A DNA stretch of 14,434 nucleotides, taken from Rhizobium sp. Q54 (GTDB lineage Bacteria > Pseudomonadota > Alphaproteobacteria > SMXS01). The notes below the pieces were generated by a model, which saw only the letters and a program-made list of their open reading frames with translations, was not told the DNA's origin and did not search any database. Where the stretch lies: assembly GCA_945872035.1 (NCBI GenBank), contig CAMBYA010000023.1, positions 1 to 14,434 of the forward strand. The letters are read 5' to 3'. Shown here piece after piece: positions 6,653 to 13,972 of this stretch. A program made the translations under genes and the position numbers. Each line of letters begins with the position of its first letter. The stretch's first letter is position 1.

Positions 6653-6686
6653 CATCAGGGCCCGCGTGAGAACGCGGGCCCTGATG
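6653..6686 (+). terminator. Terminator hairpin after rpmB
   Basis: A perfect 15-base-pair stem, CATCAGGGCCCGCGT (6653-6667) with 6672-6686, is closed by the GNRA-type tetraloop GAGA (6668-6671). It begins 26 bases after the rpmB stop. The 3' flank (CATTTCC) holds only three T in a row, so termination may be partial, but the stem is very stable and should define the transcript end. Confidence 0.75.
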
Positions 6687-6716
6687 CATTTCCGGCCGCT
6701 ACCCTTTGATCCCGCC

Positions 6717-6760
6717 GCGAAATCTCCTACCGTCCGGTTGTGACATCGGGGAGATTTCGC
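6717..6760 (+). promoter_or_regulatory. Inverted repeat overlapping the amidase ribosome binding site
   Basis: GCGAAATCTCC (6717-6727) and GGAGATTTCGC (6750-6760) are perfect 11-base inverted copies separated by 22 bases. The right arm starts inside the amidase Shine-Dalgarno sequence (GGGGAG, 6748-6753) and ends one base before its ATG at 6762. On RNA the arms would mask the ribosome binding site; on DNA they could be a dyad operator. It is not explained by the rpmB terminator, which ends at 6686. Confidence 0.6.
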
Positions 6761-6761
6761 C

Positions 6762-8162
6762 ATGCCGGCCAGCGACGACCTCTGCTTCTCGGGACTGATC
6801 GAGAACGCGCGGCGCCTGCATACCCGTGAGATCGGGGCGGTCGAACTGACCCGCGCCTTCCTCGCCCGCATCGACGCCCTGGACGGCCGGACCGGCGCCT
6901 ATGCCCGGCTGATGCGCGACGGTGCGCTGGCCGAGGCCGAGCGTGCCGACAGTGAGATCGGGGCGGGTCTCTACCGCGGCCTGCTGCACGGCATGCCGGT
7001 CGGCGTGAAGGATCTCATCGACTCGAAGGGCGTGGCGACGGCGGCGGGCATGGCGATCCGCGCGGACCATGTCCCCGAGGCGGACGGTACGGTGCTGCGG
7101 CGGCTGCGCGAGGCGGGCGCGGTGGTACTGGGCAAGCTGAAGACCACGGAAGGCGCCACCAACTATCACCATCCGAGCATCCCGGCGCCGCTCAATCCGT
7201 GGAGCGCCGAGCACTCGGCCGGCTATTCCTCCAGCGGCTCGGGCGTGGCCGTGGCGGCGGGACTGTGTGCGGCGGCGCTGGGCTCGGACACTGGCGGCTC
7301 GATCCGCGTCCCGTCGGCGTTCAACGGCGTCACCGGCATCAAGCCGACCTGGGGACGGGTCAGCCGGGCAGGGGTATTCCCGCTGGTCGAGTTCCTCGAC
7401 ACCATCGGCCCCATGGCCCGCAGCGCCGCCGACGCCGGCGCGGTCCTGGGCGTTATCGCCGGCGCCGATCCGGCGGACGAGACCGCGTCCACGGCTACGG
7501 TGCCCGACTATCTGGCGGCGGCCCGCACGAGCCTGAGCGGCATGACCATCGGGGTGGACTGGCGCTGCATCGAGGCGGATGCGCCCGCACCGCTGATCGC
7601 TGCATTGCGCGGCGCGGCGGACGTCCTGCGCGAGCGCGGCGCCCGCATCCGCGAGATCGTCTATCCGGAGACTGATTGGGGCCAGCTGTTCACCCTGGTG
7701 GTGGCGGGCATCGGCAACGTCCACCGCGCGACGTATCCGTCCCGCGCCGACGAATACGGTCCGGGACTCGGCGGGCTTGTAAAGGCGGGGCAGGCGGTGA
7801 GCGGCATCGACGTGGCGGCGGCGATCAATGTCGCGGATCTCGTGAAGGCGCGCATCCGGGCGCTGTTCGACGATGTGGACCTGCTGCTGGTGCCGGCGCT
7901 GCCGCTGCTGACACCTGGGGTCGGCGTCATCGAGGCACAGATGGGCGAGGACCTGGCCGCGGCCGTCCGCGCGTTCTCCTACACCGTGCCGTTCAACGTC
8001 ACCGGCAGCCCCAGCATCACCATGCCGGCGGGCTTCCATGACGGCCTGCCGCTGGCGCTGCAGCTGGTGGGACGGCACTTCGGCGAGGCGGATCTGGTAC
8101 GCGCGGGCAGCGCCTTCCAGTCGGCCACCGACTGGCACCGGCGGCGGCCGCCCGTGGGCTGA
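6762..8162 (+). CDS. Amidase-signature (AS) family hydrolase
   Basis: This 466-residue enzyme belongs to the amidase-signature family, which hydrolyses amide (sometimes ester or carbamate) bonds with a Ser-cisSer-Lys triad. Triad residues by alignment from memory are K83 in GVKDLID, S156 in the GYSSSGSGVAVAAG block (154-167) and S180 in GSDTGGSIRVPSA (174-186). The family usually has G-G-S-S at the cis-Ser position; here the second Gly is Tyr155. FNGVTGIKPTWGRVS (187-201) is the usual following block. It is not GatA: no gatB or gatC adjoins, and the N-terminal part lacks the GatA sequence I would expect. No signal peptide is visible, so it is cytoplasmic. It converges on the phytase-like gene with 3 bases between stops. 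Substrate is unknown. The start at 6762 is fixed by the GGGGAG site 8 bases upstream. Confidence 0.92.
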   Translation: MPASDDLCFSGLIENARRLHTREIGAVELTRAFLARIDALDGRTGAYARLMRDGALAEAERADSEIGAGLYRGLLHGMPVGVKDLIDSKGVATAAGMAIRADHVPEADGTVLRRLREAGAVVLGKLKTTEGATNYHHPSIPAPLNPWSAEHSAGYSSSGSGVAVAAGLCAAALGSDTGGSIRVPSAFNGVTGIKPTWGRVSRAGVFPLVEFLDTIGPMARSAADAGAVLGVIAGADPADETASTATVPDYLAAARTSLSGMTIGVDWRCIEADAPAPLIAALRGAADVLRERGARIREIVYPETDWGQLFTLVVAGIGNVHRATYPSRADEYGPGLGGLVKAGQAVSGIDVAAAINVADLVKARIRALFDDVDLLLVPALPLLTPGVGVIEAQMGEDLAAAVRAFSYTVPFNVTGSPSITMPAGFHDGLPLALQLVGRHFGEADLVRAGSAFQSATDWHRRRPPVG

Positions 8163-8165
8163 GTT

Positions 8166-9179
8166 CTACCGGTCGGCGGCGGTTTCCGGCTCCAGCCTGA
8201 ACACCAGCAGCACGGTGCGCTGCATGCCGGAGAAATTGTCGTCCGAGATCATGTAGACGATGGTCTCGCCCTTCTCGTTCACGCGGACCGCCAGCCCTTC
8301 CATGTTGTCGATGGGATGCGGCGGTTGCATGTCGGCCACCGTCCGGCAGTCGAGCTTTGCGCCCGGCTTGATGGTCGCGCCAGCGATGACGCACAGCCGG
8401 GCGCCCAGCCCGCCCAGCATGCTGAACCGGCGCTCCAGCACCAGCACGTCGCCATTGGGCAGGCGCTTGGCGTCGGTGGGATCGAACGGCTCGGTGCGCT
8501 TGTACTCGAAGGGCTCCCAGGCACCGTTTCGAATCAGCCAGCCGCGGTTGTAGCCCTGCCCGGCACGCAGGCTCTCGGTCAGCGCGAACAGGTTCTTGTC
8601 GTTCAGCAGCGCCAGCGCCTCGAGCCCGCCATTGAGCGGTGCGCTCGCCAGCTCGGGCGGCGACGGCAGCGTCTCGGGCGTGGCCCTGATCAGGGTGCCG
8701 GGGTCGGCCGGGTCGGGCAGGCGGTAATGGATGATCCGGTGATTGCGCTCGAACGACACATAGACCGAGCCGTCGGGCGCCAGCGCCATGCCCTCGGCGT
8801 CGTTGTCGCCGCCCTCCAGCGCCAATCCCTGCGGATCGGGCATGTCGTGCAGCGCGCTGTCGCCGATGCCAACCGGCACGCCGTCCTTCAGTTCCAGCGC
8901 CACCGTCCACCATGTGGCGCGGTCGCTGGCGGTGAACAGCTTCGTACCGTCGGGGCTGATCTCCAGGCTTGAGAAGCCGCCGAACAGCCAATGCTTGGAC
9001 GACAGCTTCAGCCCGTTCAGCCATGTCAGCCGGCCGACGCGCGTCTCCCGGGGATTGTCGGGGTTGAGGATCAGCGTCGCGACCTCGACCTCGGGCGTTC
9101 TGGTCCTGGCTTCCTTGGCGGCGACGGGGCAGGCGGTGAATGCCGCCAGTGCGGCGGCGCCCAGGATCAGGTGTCGCAT
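8166..9179 (-). CDS. Exported phytase-like / esterase-like beta-propeller protein (PF13449-type)
   Basis: The 337-residue product resembles the family annotated as esterase-like activity of phytase. It is predicted to be exported: MRHLILGAAALAAFTACPVAA is a signal peptide, with cleavage near residue 21, or lipidation at C17 if the imperfect lipobox F-T-A-C is used. Repeated blade-like motifs include DAEGMALAPDGSVYVSFE (127-144), NGGLEALALL (183-192), NMEGLAV (292-298) and YMISDDNFSGMQR (309-321), the last typical of the C-terminus. Enzyme activity of the family is poorly proven. The ATG at 9179 is preferred over a GTG at 9188 because it gives a clean signal peptide; neither has a strong ribosome binding site. 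I recall genes of this kind near rpmB and cobT in other Alphaproteobacteria. It converges on the amidase gene and diverges from the next gene. Confidence 0.8.
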   Translation of the reverse strand: MRHLILGAAALAAFTACPVAAKEARTRTPEVEVATLILNPDNPRETRVGRLTWLNGLKLSSKHWLFGGFSSLEISPDGTKLFTASDRATWWTVALELKDGVPVGIGDSALHDMPDPQGLALEGGDNDAEGMALAPDGSVYVSFERNHRIIHYRLPDPADPGTLIRATPETLPSPPELASAPLNGGLEALALLNDKNLFALTESLRAGQGYNRGWLIRNGAWEPFEYKRTEPFDPTDAKRLPNGDVLVLERRFSMLGGLGARLCVIAGATIKPGAKLDCRTVADMQPPHPIDNMEGLAVRVNEKGETIVYMISDDNFSGMQRTVLLVFRLEPETAADR

Positions 9180-9201
9180 CAGGGTCACGGGAAGGTCTCG
9201 T

Positions 9202-9231
9202 TTGTGGCCGGCATCAAGCGGCGGCTATTAT
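9202..9231 (+). promoter_or_regulatory. Candidate sigma-70 promoter for the dienelactone hydrolase gene
   Basis: TTGTGG (9202-9207) and TATTAT (9226-9231) are 18 bases apart in the 85-base divergent gap. Transcription would begin near 9238, about 27 bases before the ATG. A short dyad, CAAGC (9215-9219) and GCTTG (9238-9242), straddles the -10 and could be an operator, but it is only five bases per arm. Confidence 0.45.
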
Positions 9232-9264
9232 GGGGGTGCTTGGGGAAAAGGGAAGGAGCTTCCA

Positions 9265-10068
9265 ATGGGTGCAGACCGAATGGATACCGACGCCATGCTG
9301 CGGCGGCGCGACCTGCTCAAGACCGTGGCGGCCCTGCCGCTTGCCGCCGTGCTCGCCAATCCGGCGCTGGCCGAGATCGCTGCCGCGACGACCTCGGAAC
9401 AGACGATCAAGACCGCCTCGGGCAAGACGGTGAAGGCGAGCCTCGCCATTCCGGCGGTCACGCCGGCGCCTGCGCTGATCCTGATCCATGAGTTCTGGGG
9501 ATTGAACGACCAGATCAGGTCCATGGCCGTCGAATTCGGCAAGCTCGGCTACCTGGCGCTCGCCGTCGATCTTTATGACGGCAAGCTCGGCAAGACCCAG
9601 GAAGAAGCGCGCGGCTTCATGAGCCAGGTGAAGCCCGAGGAAGCGACCGACACGCTGGTGAGCTGGGCCCGGTGGCTGGCGGCGCACAAGCAGTCCACCG
9701 GCAAGGTCGGCTCTGTCGGCTGGTGCTTCGGCGGCGGCTGGTCCATGGAGACCGGCATCGATGCCGGCACCGACGCGACCGTGGTCTATTACGGCAAGGT
9801 GGACCAGCCGGTCGACCGGCTGAAGCAGCTGAAGGGACCGGTGATGGGGCACTTCGCCACCAAGGACACCTTCGTCAACAAGCCCATGGTCGATGGATTC
9901 GAGGCCAGCATGAAGGCGGCCGGCAAAGAGGCGGCGGTCTACTGGTACGAGGCCGAACACGCCTTCGCCAACCCGACGTCGGCCCGCTACGACGAGGCTG
10001 ACGCGAAGCTGGCGTGGGAGCGGACCACCACGTTCCTCGGCAAAACCCTGTTCGCGCCCAAGGGCTAG
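9265..10068 (+). CDS. Tat-exported dienelactone-hydrolase-family alpha/beta hydrolase
   Basis: This 267-residue protein has a twin-arginine signal (LRRRDLLKTVAALPLAAVLANPALA, roughly residues 12-36), so it should be folded in the cytoplasm and exported by Tat. The mature part is an alpha/beta hydrolase of the dienelactone hydrolase family: IHEFWGLN (74-81) carries the Glu76 that tunes the nucleophile, GWCFGGGWS (152-160) holds nucleophile Cys154, and Asp201 (ATKDTF) and His232 (AEHAFAN) complete the Cys-Asp-His triad. Classical enzymes open dienelactones in chlorocatechol breakdown, but most exported relatives have no known substrate. The start at 9265 is fixed by an AAGGAG site (9253-9258) and by the position of the Tat motif; a frame open to 8788 runs antisense through the neighbour and is not coding. 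It converges on the small exported-protein gene with 10 bases between. Confidence 0.92.
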   Translation: MGADRMDTDAMLRRRDLLKTVAALPLAAVLANPALAEIAAATTSEQTIKTASGKTVKASLAIPAVTPAPALILIHEFWGLNDQIRSMAVEFGKLGYLALAVDLYDGKLGKTQEEARGFMSQVKPEEATDTLVSWARWLAAHKQSTGKVGSVGWCFGGGWSMETGIDAGTDATVVYYGKVDQPVDRLKQLKGPVMGHFATKDTFVNKPMVDGFEASMKAAGKEAAVYWYEAEHAFANPTSARYDEADAKLAWERTTTFLGKTLFAPKG

Positions 10069-10078
10069 GCTAAGCCGC

Positions 10079-10366
10079 CTAGGGAAGACGGGTCGCCGGC
10101 GAGCAGGTCGCCGACTTGGCCTCATCGGCGCCGTGCCGGCAGATCACCACGCGTCCGTCGTCGCGGTTGTAGAACCAGGCGATGCTGGGGACCGCGGGAT
10201 CGCCGGTCGTGTTCATGCCGACCGGGATCCAGCCATTGGAAAACGCCAGCGCCGCGTTGGGCGAGCCCGTCGATTGGGCGTTGCCCGGCGTCCAGATGGC
10301 GGCGGCGCCGACAGCGGCGGCGATCGCCAGTGCGCCTGCCGCCAGTTTCAAGTGCTTGTTTTCCAT
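10079..10366 (-). CDS. Small exported protein of unknown function (95 aa)
   Basis: I do not recognise this 95-residue protein. A basic N-terminus followed by a hydrophobic stretch (residues 6-24) and A-x-A-like sites near NAQS (29-32) indicate a signal peptide or single membrane anchor. The predicted mature part has aromatic residues in NGWIPVGMNTT and SIAWFYNRDDGRVVICRHG, plus two cysteines, C76 and C88, that could form a disulfide in the periplasm. The start is strongly supported by GGAGGA 6-11 bases upstream of the ATG. It lies 52 bases downstream of cobT on the same strand and may be the last gene of that operon. The leader hairpin at 10371-10397 would cover its ribosome binding site. The signal sequence and start site make it a likely real gene. 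Confidence 0.7.
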   Translation of the reverse strand: MENKHLKLAAGALAIAAAVGAAAIWTPGNAQSTGSPNAALAFSNGWIPVGMNTTGDPAVPSIAWFYNRDDGRVVICRHGADEAKSATCSPATRLP

Positions 10367-10370
10367 GGAT

Positions 10371-10397
10371 ATCCTCCGGATGTTGGCCGGAGAGGAT
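10371..10397 (-). promoter_or_regulatory. Hairpin covering the ribosome binding site of the 95-aa gene
   Basis: On the minus-strand transcript, 10397-10387 (ATCCTCTCCGG) can pair with 10379-10371 (CCGGAGGAT): six contiguous pairs (CTCCGG with CCGGAG), a two-base bulge, then three more, across a 7-base loop. The 3' arm is the Shine-Dalgarno sequence GGAGGA itself, so folding would hide it. It sits in the 52-base gap between cobT and the small gene. Confidence 0.5.
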
Positions 10398-10418
10398 AGC
10401 GCGAATTGGGGGCAGGGA

Positions 10419-12275
10419 CTACGCCGCGCGGCGCTTTGCCTTGTCCTTGGGGCGCTTGCTGTCTTCCTCGAACAGCGAGGCGAGCTGGTCGGTCATGGCG
10501 CCGCCGAGCTGCTCGGCGTCGGTGATGGTGACGGCGCGCTTGTAGTAGCGGGTCACGTCGTGGCCGATGCCGATGGCGATCAGCTCCACCGGCGACTTGG
10601 TCTCGATCCAGTTCACCACGTGGCGCAGGTGCTGCTCCAGGTAGTTGGCCGGGTTGGCCGACAGGGTGCAGTCATCGACCGGTGCGCCGTCGGAGATCAC
10701 CATCAGCACGCGGCGGTTCTCCGAGCGCGCCATCAGGCGGTTATGCGCCCACAGCAGCGCTTCGCCGTCGATGTTCTCCTTCAACAGGCCTTCCTTCAGC
10801 ATCAGGCCCAGATTCTTGCGGGCCCGGCGCCACGGCGCGTCGGCGTTCTTGTAGACCACGTGGCGCAGGTCGTTGAGCCGGCCCGGATTGGCGGGCTTGC
10901 CGTTCGCCAGCCACTTCTCGCGCGATTGGCCGCCCTTCCATGCGCGGGTGGTGAAACCCAGGATCTCTACCTTGACGTGGCAGCGCTCCAGGGTGCGCGC
11001 GAGGATGTCGGCGCAGATCGCCGCGATGGTGATCGGCCGGCCGCGCATGGAGCCTGAATTGTCCAGCAGCAGCGTCACCACCGTATCGCGGAAATCCGTG
11101 TCTTTTTCGCGCTTGAACGACAGCGGATAGTACGGATCGATGATGATGCGGGTCAGCCGCGACGTATCGAGCATGCCCTCCTCGATGTCGAACTCCCACG
11201 ACCGGTTCTGCTGCGCCATCAGCCGGCGCTGCAGCCGGTTAGCGAGCTTGGCGACGGCCCCCTGCAGCGCGTCGAGCTGGCGGTCCAGCTGGGTGCGCAG
11301 GCGGTGCAGCTCCTCCGGGTCGGCCAGTTCCTCGGCGGAGATGACCTCGTCGAATTCCTCGGTGAAGGTGGAGTAGGCGCGGTCGCGCTTGTCGTTGCGG
11401 CCGTGCTCTGGGCGATAGGGCGCCTCGCCCTGGTTCTCCTGGTCGCCCTGCTCGCCGTCCATCTGCTGTTCGGTCTCGATGGTGACCGTCTCCAGCGATT
11501 CGTCGTCGGTGAGTTGCTCGCGCATCTCCACGTCGGACACGGACTTGCCGTCGGGGCTCGAATCCTCGGAGTTGTCGCCGTCCCCGTCCTTCTGCATCTG
11601 CTGGGACTCGGTCTGCTCCTCGCCCTCGGCATCCTGCTCGCGGTCGTCGCCCAGCTCGTCGCCCAGGTCCAGGTCGGCGATGATCTGGCGGGTGATGCGG
11701 GCAAAGCGCTTCTGGTCCTCGAACGAGCCGTCGAGCTCGTCCAGGTCCTTGCCGGCCTTGGCCTCGATCATGCCCCGCAGCAGATCGACCATCTCGCGGG
11801 CGCCCTCCGGCGGCACCGCGCCGGTCAGCCGCTCGCGCACCATGAAGCCGACCACGTCCGCAAGCGGCACGTCGTCGGTGGTCCTGATCTGGTCGTAGCC
11901 CTTGATCCGCGACCGTTCGGCCAGTGCGGCGTCCAGGTTCATGGCGACGCCGTCCATGGTCTTGGCGCCGATCGCCTCGATGCGCGCCTGCTCGGCGGCG
12001 TCGAAGATGCCGCGCGCGGTGCTGCCCACCGGCAACAGCGCGGAGTGGACGTTGCGGTCGTGATGCTTGATGCGCAGGGCGATGGCGTCGGCCGCGCCGC
12101 GCACCAGCGCCGCGTCGCGCGCCGTCAGGTCGCGCGAGGGGGTCGGCAGGCGGCCGGGACCTGGCGTGTTCTGGGCGCTGAAGGTCAGGTCGAGCTCGCG
12201 GTCCTCGGATATCGCCCGCGCCGCGCCGACGACGGCCCGCTTGAACGGCTCTATGGGGCTTTCGGGAGCGGCCAT
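10419..12275 (-). CDS. cobT: Aerobic cobaltochelatase subunit CobT
   Basis: This 618-residue protein is the von Willebrand A-domain subunit of the cytoplasmic CobN-CobS-CobT chelatase, which uses ATP to insert cobalt into hydrogenobyrinic acid a,c-diamide in aerobic cobalamin synthesis. Residues 1-200 are the conserved N-terminal region; about 202-285 is a highly acidic, Gln-rich linker usual for CobT and BchD-like proteins. The C-terminal VWA domain holds the metal-ion-dependent adhesion motif DNSGSMRG (405-412) and SDGAPVDD (528-535), and the basic tail [12 protein letters not shown] ends the protein. The start at 12275 follows cobS by 9 bases with an AGGGAT site. It should not be confused with the unrelated phosphoribosyltransferase also called CobT. 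The large subunit CobN is not encoded here. Confidence 0.96.
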   Translation of the reverse strand: MAAPESPIEPFKRAVVGAARAISEDRELDLTFSAQNTPGPGRLPTPSRDLTARDAALVRGAADAIALRIKHHDRNVHSALLPVGSTARGIFDAAEQARIEAIGAKTMDGVAMNLDAALAERSRIKGYDQIRTTDDVPLADVVGFMVRERLTGAVPPEGAREMVDLLRGMIEAKAGKDLDELDGSFEDQKRFARITRQIIADLDLGDELGDDREQDAEGEEQTESQQMQKDGDGDNSEDSSPDGKSVSDVEMREQLTDDESLETVTIETEQQMDGEQGDQENQGEAPYRPEHGRNDKRDRAYSTFTEEFDEVISAEELADPEELHRLRTQLDRQLDALQGAVAKLANRLQRRLMAQQNRSWEFDIEEGMLDTSRLTRIIIDPYYPLSFKREKDTDFRDTVVTLLLDNSGSMRGRPITIAAICADILARTLERCHVKVEILGFTTRAWKGGQSREKWLANGKPANPGRLNDLRHVVYKNADAPWRRARKNLGLMLKEGLLKENIDGEALLWAHNRLMARSENRRVLMVISDGAPVDDCTLSANPANYLEQHLRHVVNWIETKSPVELIAIGIGHDVTRYYKRAVTITDAEQLGGAMTDQLASLFEEDSKRPKDKAKRRAA

Positions 12276-12284
12276 CTTGATCCC

Positions 12285-13301
12285 TTAGGCGTTGACCGCC
12301 TTCTTGGCCGCGCCGGCGGCCTGGGCGACCGCGGACTCGGGCAACTCGACGCCGAACACCCGCTGGTAGTACTCGGCGACCAGCGGACGCTCCAGCTCGT
12401 CGCACTTGTTGAGGAACGACACCCGGAACGAGAAGGCGAGGTCCTTGAATATCTCGTTGTTCTGCGCCCAGGTGATCACCGTACGCGGCGACATCACGGT
12501 CGACAGGTCTCCGGCCATGAAGCCCGCGCGGGTCAGGTCGGCGATGCGGACCATGCGGTTGACGGTGTCGCGGCCCTCGGCGGTGTTGTAGGTCGGCGAC
12601 TTGGCCAGCACGATGCCGACCTCGGCTTCATGCGACAGGTAGTTCAGCGTGGTGACGATGTTCCAGCGGTCCATCTGGCCCTGGTTGATCTGCTGGGTGC
12701 CGTGATAGAGGCCGGTCGTGTCGCCCAGGCCGATGGTGTTGGTGGTCGAGAACAGGCGGAACGACGGGTGCGGATGGATCACCTTGTTCTGGTCGAGCAG
12801 GGTCAGGCGGCCTTCCACTTCCAGCACGCGCTGGATCACGAACATCACGTCGGGGCGGCCGGCGTCGTACTCGTCGAACACCAGCGCGACCGGGTTCTGG
12901 ATCGCCCAGGGCAGGATGCCCTCGCGGAACTCGGTGATCTGCTTGCCGTCCTTCAGGACGATGGCGTCCTTGCCGATCAGGTCGATGCGGCTGATGTGGC
13001 TGTCCAGGTTGACGCGCACGCACGGCCAGTTCAGGCGCGCCGCGACCTGCTCGATATGGGTCGACTTGCCGGTGCCATGGTAGCCCTGCACCATGACACG
13101 GCGGTTGTGGGCGAATCCGGCCAGGATGACCATGGTCGTGTCATGGTCGAACAGGTAGGCGTCATCCCGGGGCGGCACATATTCGTTGCCGCTCGAGAAG
13201 GCGGGCACCGTGATGTCGCTGTCCAGACCGAATACTTCCCGAACCGAAACCTTGGTGTCCGGCAACCCGTTATGCCCGGGCATGTTGTTTTCCGACGTCA
13301 T
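12285..13301 (-). CDS. cobS: Aerobic cobaltochelatase AAA+ subunit CobS
   Basis: The 338-residue product is the AAA+ ATPase that forms a ring with CobT and drives cobalt insertion by CobN. Walker A is GYHGTGKS (73-80), Walker B VFDEYD (141-146), and a sensor-1-like block is FSTTNT (184-189). The N-terminal [13 protein letters not shown] segment (17-29) and DNA-ligand-free MoxR-like architecture are as in other CobS proteins. The start at 13301 overlaps the stop of the upstream J-domain gene as ATGA, with GGAAGAAAG just before it; the Met at codon 7 is a less likely start. The overlap implies translational coupling, and the 9-base gap to cobT implies one operon. No cobalamin riboswitch fits in the short upstream region. 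Confidence 0.96.
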   Translation of the reverse strand: MTSENNMPGHNGLPDTKVSVREVFGLDSDITVPAFSSGNEYVPPRDDAYLFDHDTTMVILAGFAHNRRVMVQGYHGTGKSTHIEQVAARLNWPCVRVNLDSHISRIDLIGKDAIVLKDGKQITEFREGILPWAIQNPVALVFDEYDAGRPDVMFVIQRVLEVEGRLTLLDQNKVIHPHPSFRLFSTTNTIGLGDTTGLYHGTQQINQGQMDRWNIVTTLNYLSHEAEVGIVLAKSPTYNTAEGRDTVNRMVRIADLTRAGFMAGDLSTVMSPRTVITWAQNNEIFKDLAFSFRVSFLNKCDELERPLVAEYYQRVFGVELPESAVAQAAGAAKKAVNA

Positions 13302-13921
13302 CGACTTTCTTCCACACTGTCCTTGTACAGGTCACTGTCCACCAGGTGGGAATAGGCCTGTATCACATTACGGAGACGCTCTTCGATGGCACGGCTAGGC
13401 TTGCTCGCCGGCCCCGTGGCGTCTGGATGGTATCGCTTCACCAACTGCTTAAAGCGTTTCTTGATGTCTTGCAACGACGCTGTCTCCGGCAGTTCCAGCG
13501 TCGCCAGCGCCTGCCTGTCCTGGCGCTTCAGCCGCGACCTGGTGGCGAGTTGCTCGGGCTCGTGCAGTGTCCTGGCGCCCACGTCCGGATCGGCCCTGAA
13601 TGCCTCGACCGCCTCCCTCGCGGCCCAGAATGGCCAGGCGTTGCGGTCGCCGCCGCGGGCGCCCAGCGGCCACGTCGGACGGTCCCATGTGGCGGTCGAC
13701 CTGGCCATGGCGTCGTATTCGGGCTGCTTCATGCCGGCAAAGTAGTCCCACGAGCGATTGTACTCGCGGGCATGGGCCAGGCAGAACCAGTAATAGTCCT
13801 CCAGCCGGTCGCGGCCCTTGGGCGCCCGGTGCCCGCCATGCTCCGCGCAGCCGGGCCAGTCACAGGCTCGGGTGTCGCTCGCTTCATGGGTGGCGCCGCT
13901 ATGGGGGTGCGCGTCGGTCAT
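13298..13921 (-). CDS. J-domain (DnaJ-like) protein with N-terminal Cys/His cluster
   Basis: This 207-residue protein has a C-terminal J domain (about 137-197) with the diagnostic HPD at 165-167 in [11 protein letters not shown], so it should stimulate a DnaK/Hsp70 ATPase. There is no Gly/Phe region or DnaJ zinc finger, so it is a class III J protein. The N-terminal part has C20-DWPG-C25 and C47-LAH50, a possible Zn site, and a conserved-looking [24 protein letters not shown] block (38-61). It overlaps cobS by four bases and probably serves in chelatase assembly or is just co-transcribed. The start at 13921 is chosen because family-like sequence begins there; the frame stays open to 14203 but that would lie antisense to bolA. 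No ribosome binding site is evident upstream, so a leaderless start is possible. Confidence 0.88.
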   Translation of the reverse strand: MTDAHPHSGATHEASDTRACDWPGCAEHGGHRAPKGRDRLEDYYWFCLAHAREYNRSWDYFAGMKQPEYDAMARSTATWDRPTWPLGARGGDRNAWPFWAAREAVEAFRADPDVGARTLHEPEQLATRSRLKRQDRQALATLELPETASLQDIKKRFKQLVKRYHPDATGPASKPSRAIEERLRNVIQAYSHLVDSDLYKDSVEESR

Positions 13922-13972
13922 CACCGGATTATGGTGGCGTCGAACCGTGATGGAAAGGGCAAGGCGGAAAGA
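13922..13972. promoter_or_regulatory. 51-base divergent promoter region between the J-domain operon and bolA
   Basis: This gap must serve two divergent transcripts. On the minus strand CATAAT (13934-13929) is a fair -10 with a weak TTTCCA -35 at 17 bases, which would place the start site at or next to the J-domain ATG. On the plus strand a GGCGGAAAGA site (about 13962-13971) precedes bolA, but no clear promoter was seen. No riboswitch-sized structure can fit. Confidence 0.35.

Noticed and set aside
6762..8162. GatA subunit of the tRNA amidotransferase
   Set aside because: The amidase-signature core is shared, but no gatB or gatC adjoins and the cis-Ser loop and flanking sequence do not look like GatA.
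8788..9264. Upstream extension of the dienelactone hydrolase frame
   Set aside because: The extension is antisense to the phytase-like gene. The ATG at 9265 has an AAGGAG site and places the Tat signal at the N-terminus.
11304..13355. A 683-codon plus-strand open frame across cobT and cobS
   Set aside because: It is exactly antisense to two clearly recognised genes, is low-complexity (rich in V, L, G, H, D) and has no family motifs. Long antisense frames are expected in high-GC coding DNA.
13922..13972. Cobalamin riboswitch upstream of the cobS/cobT operon
   Set aside because: The divergent gap is only 51 bases, too short for a cobalamin aptamer, and no B12-box-like sequence was seen there.
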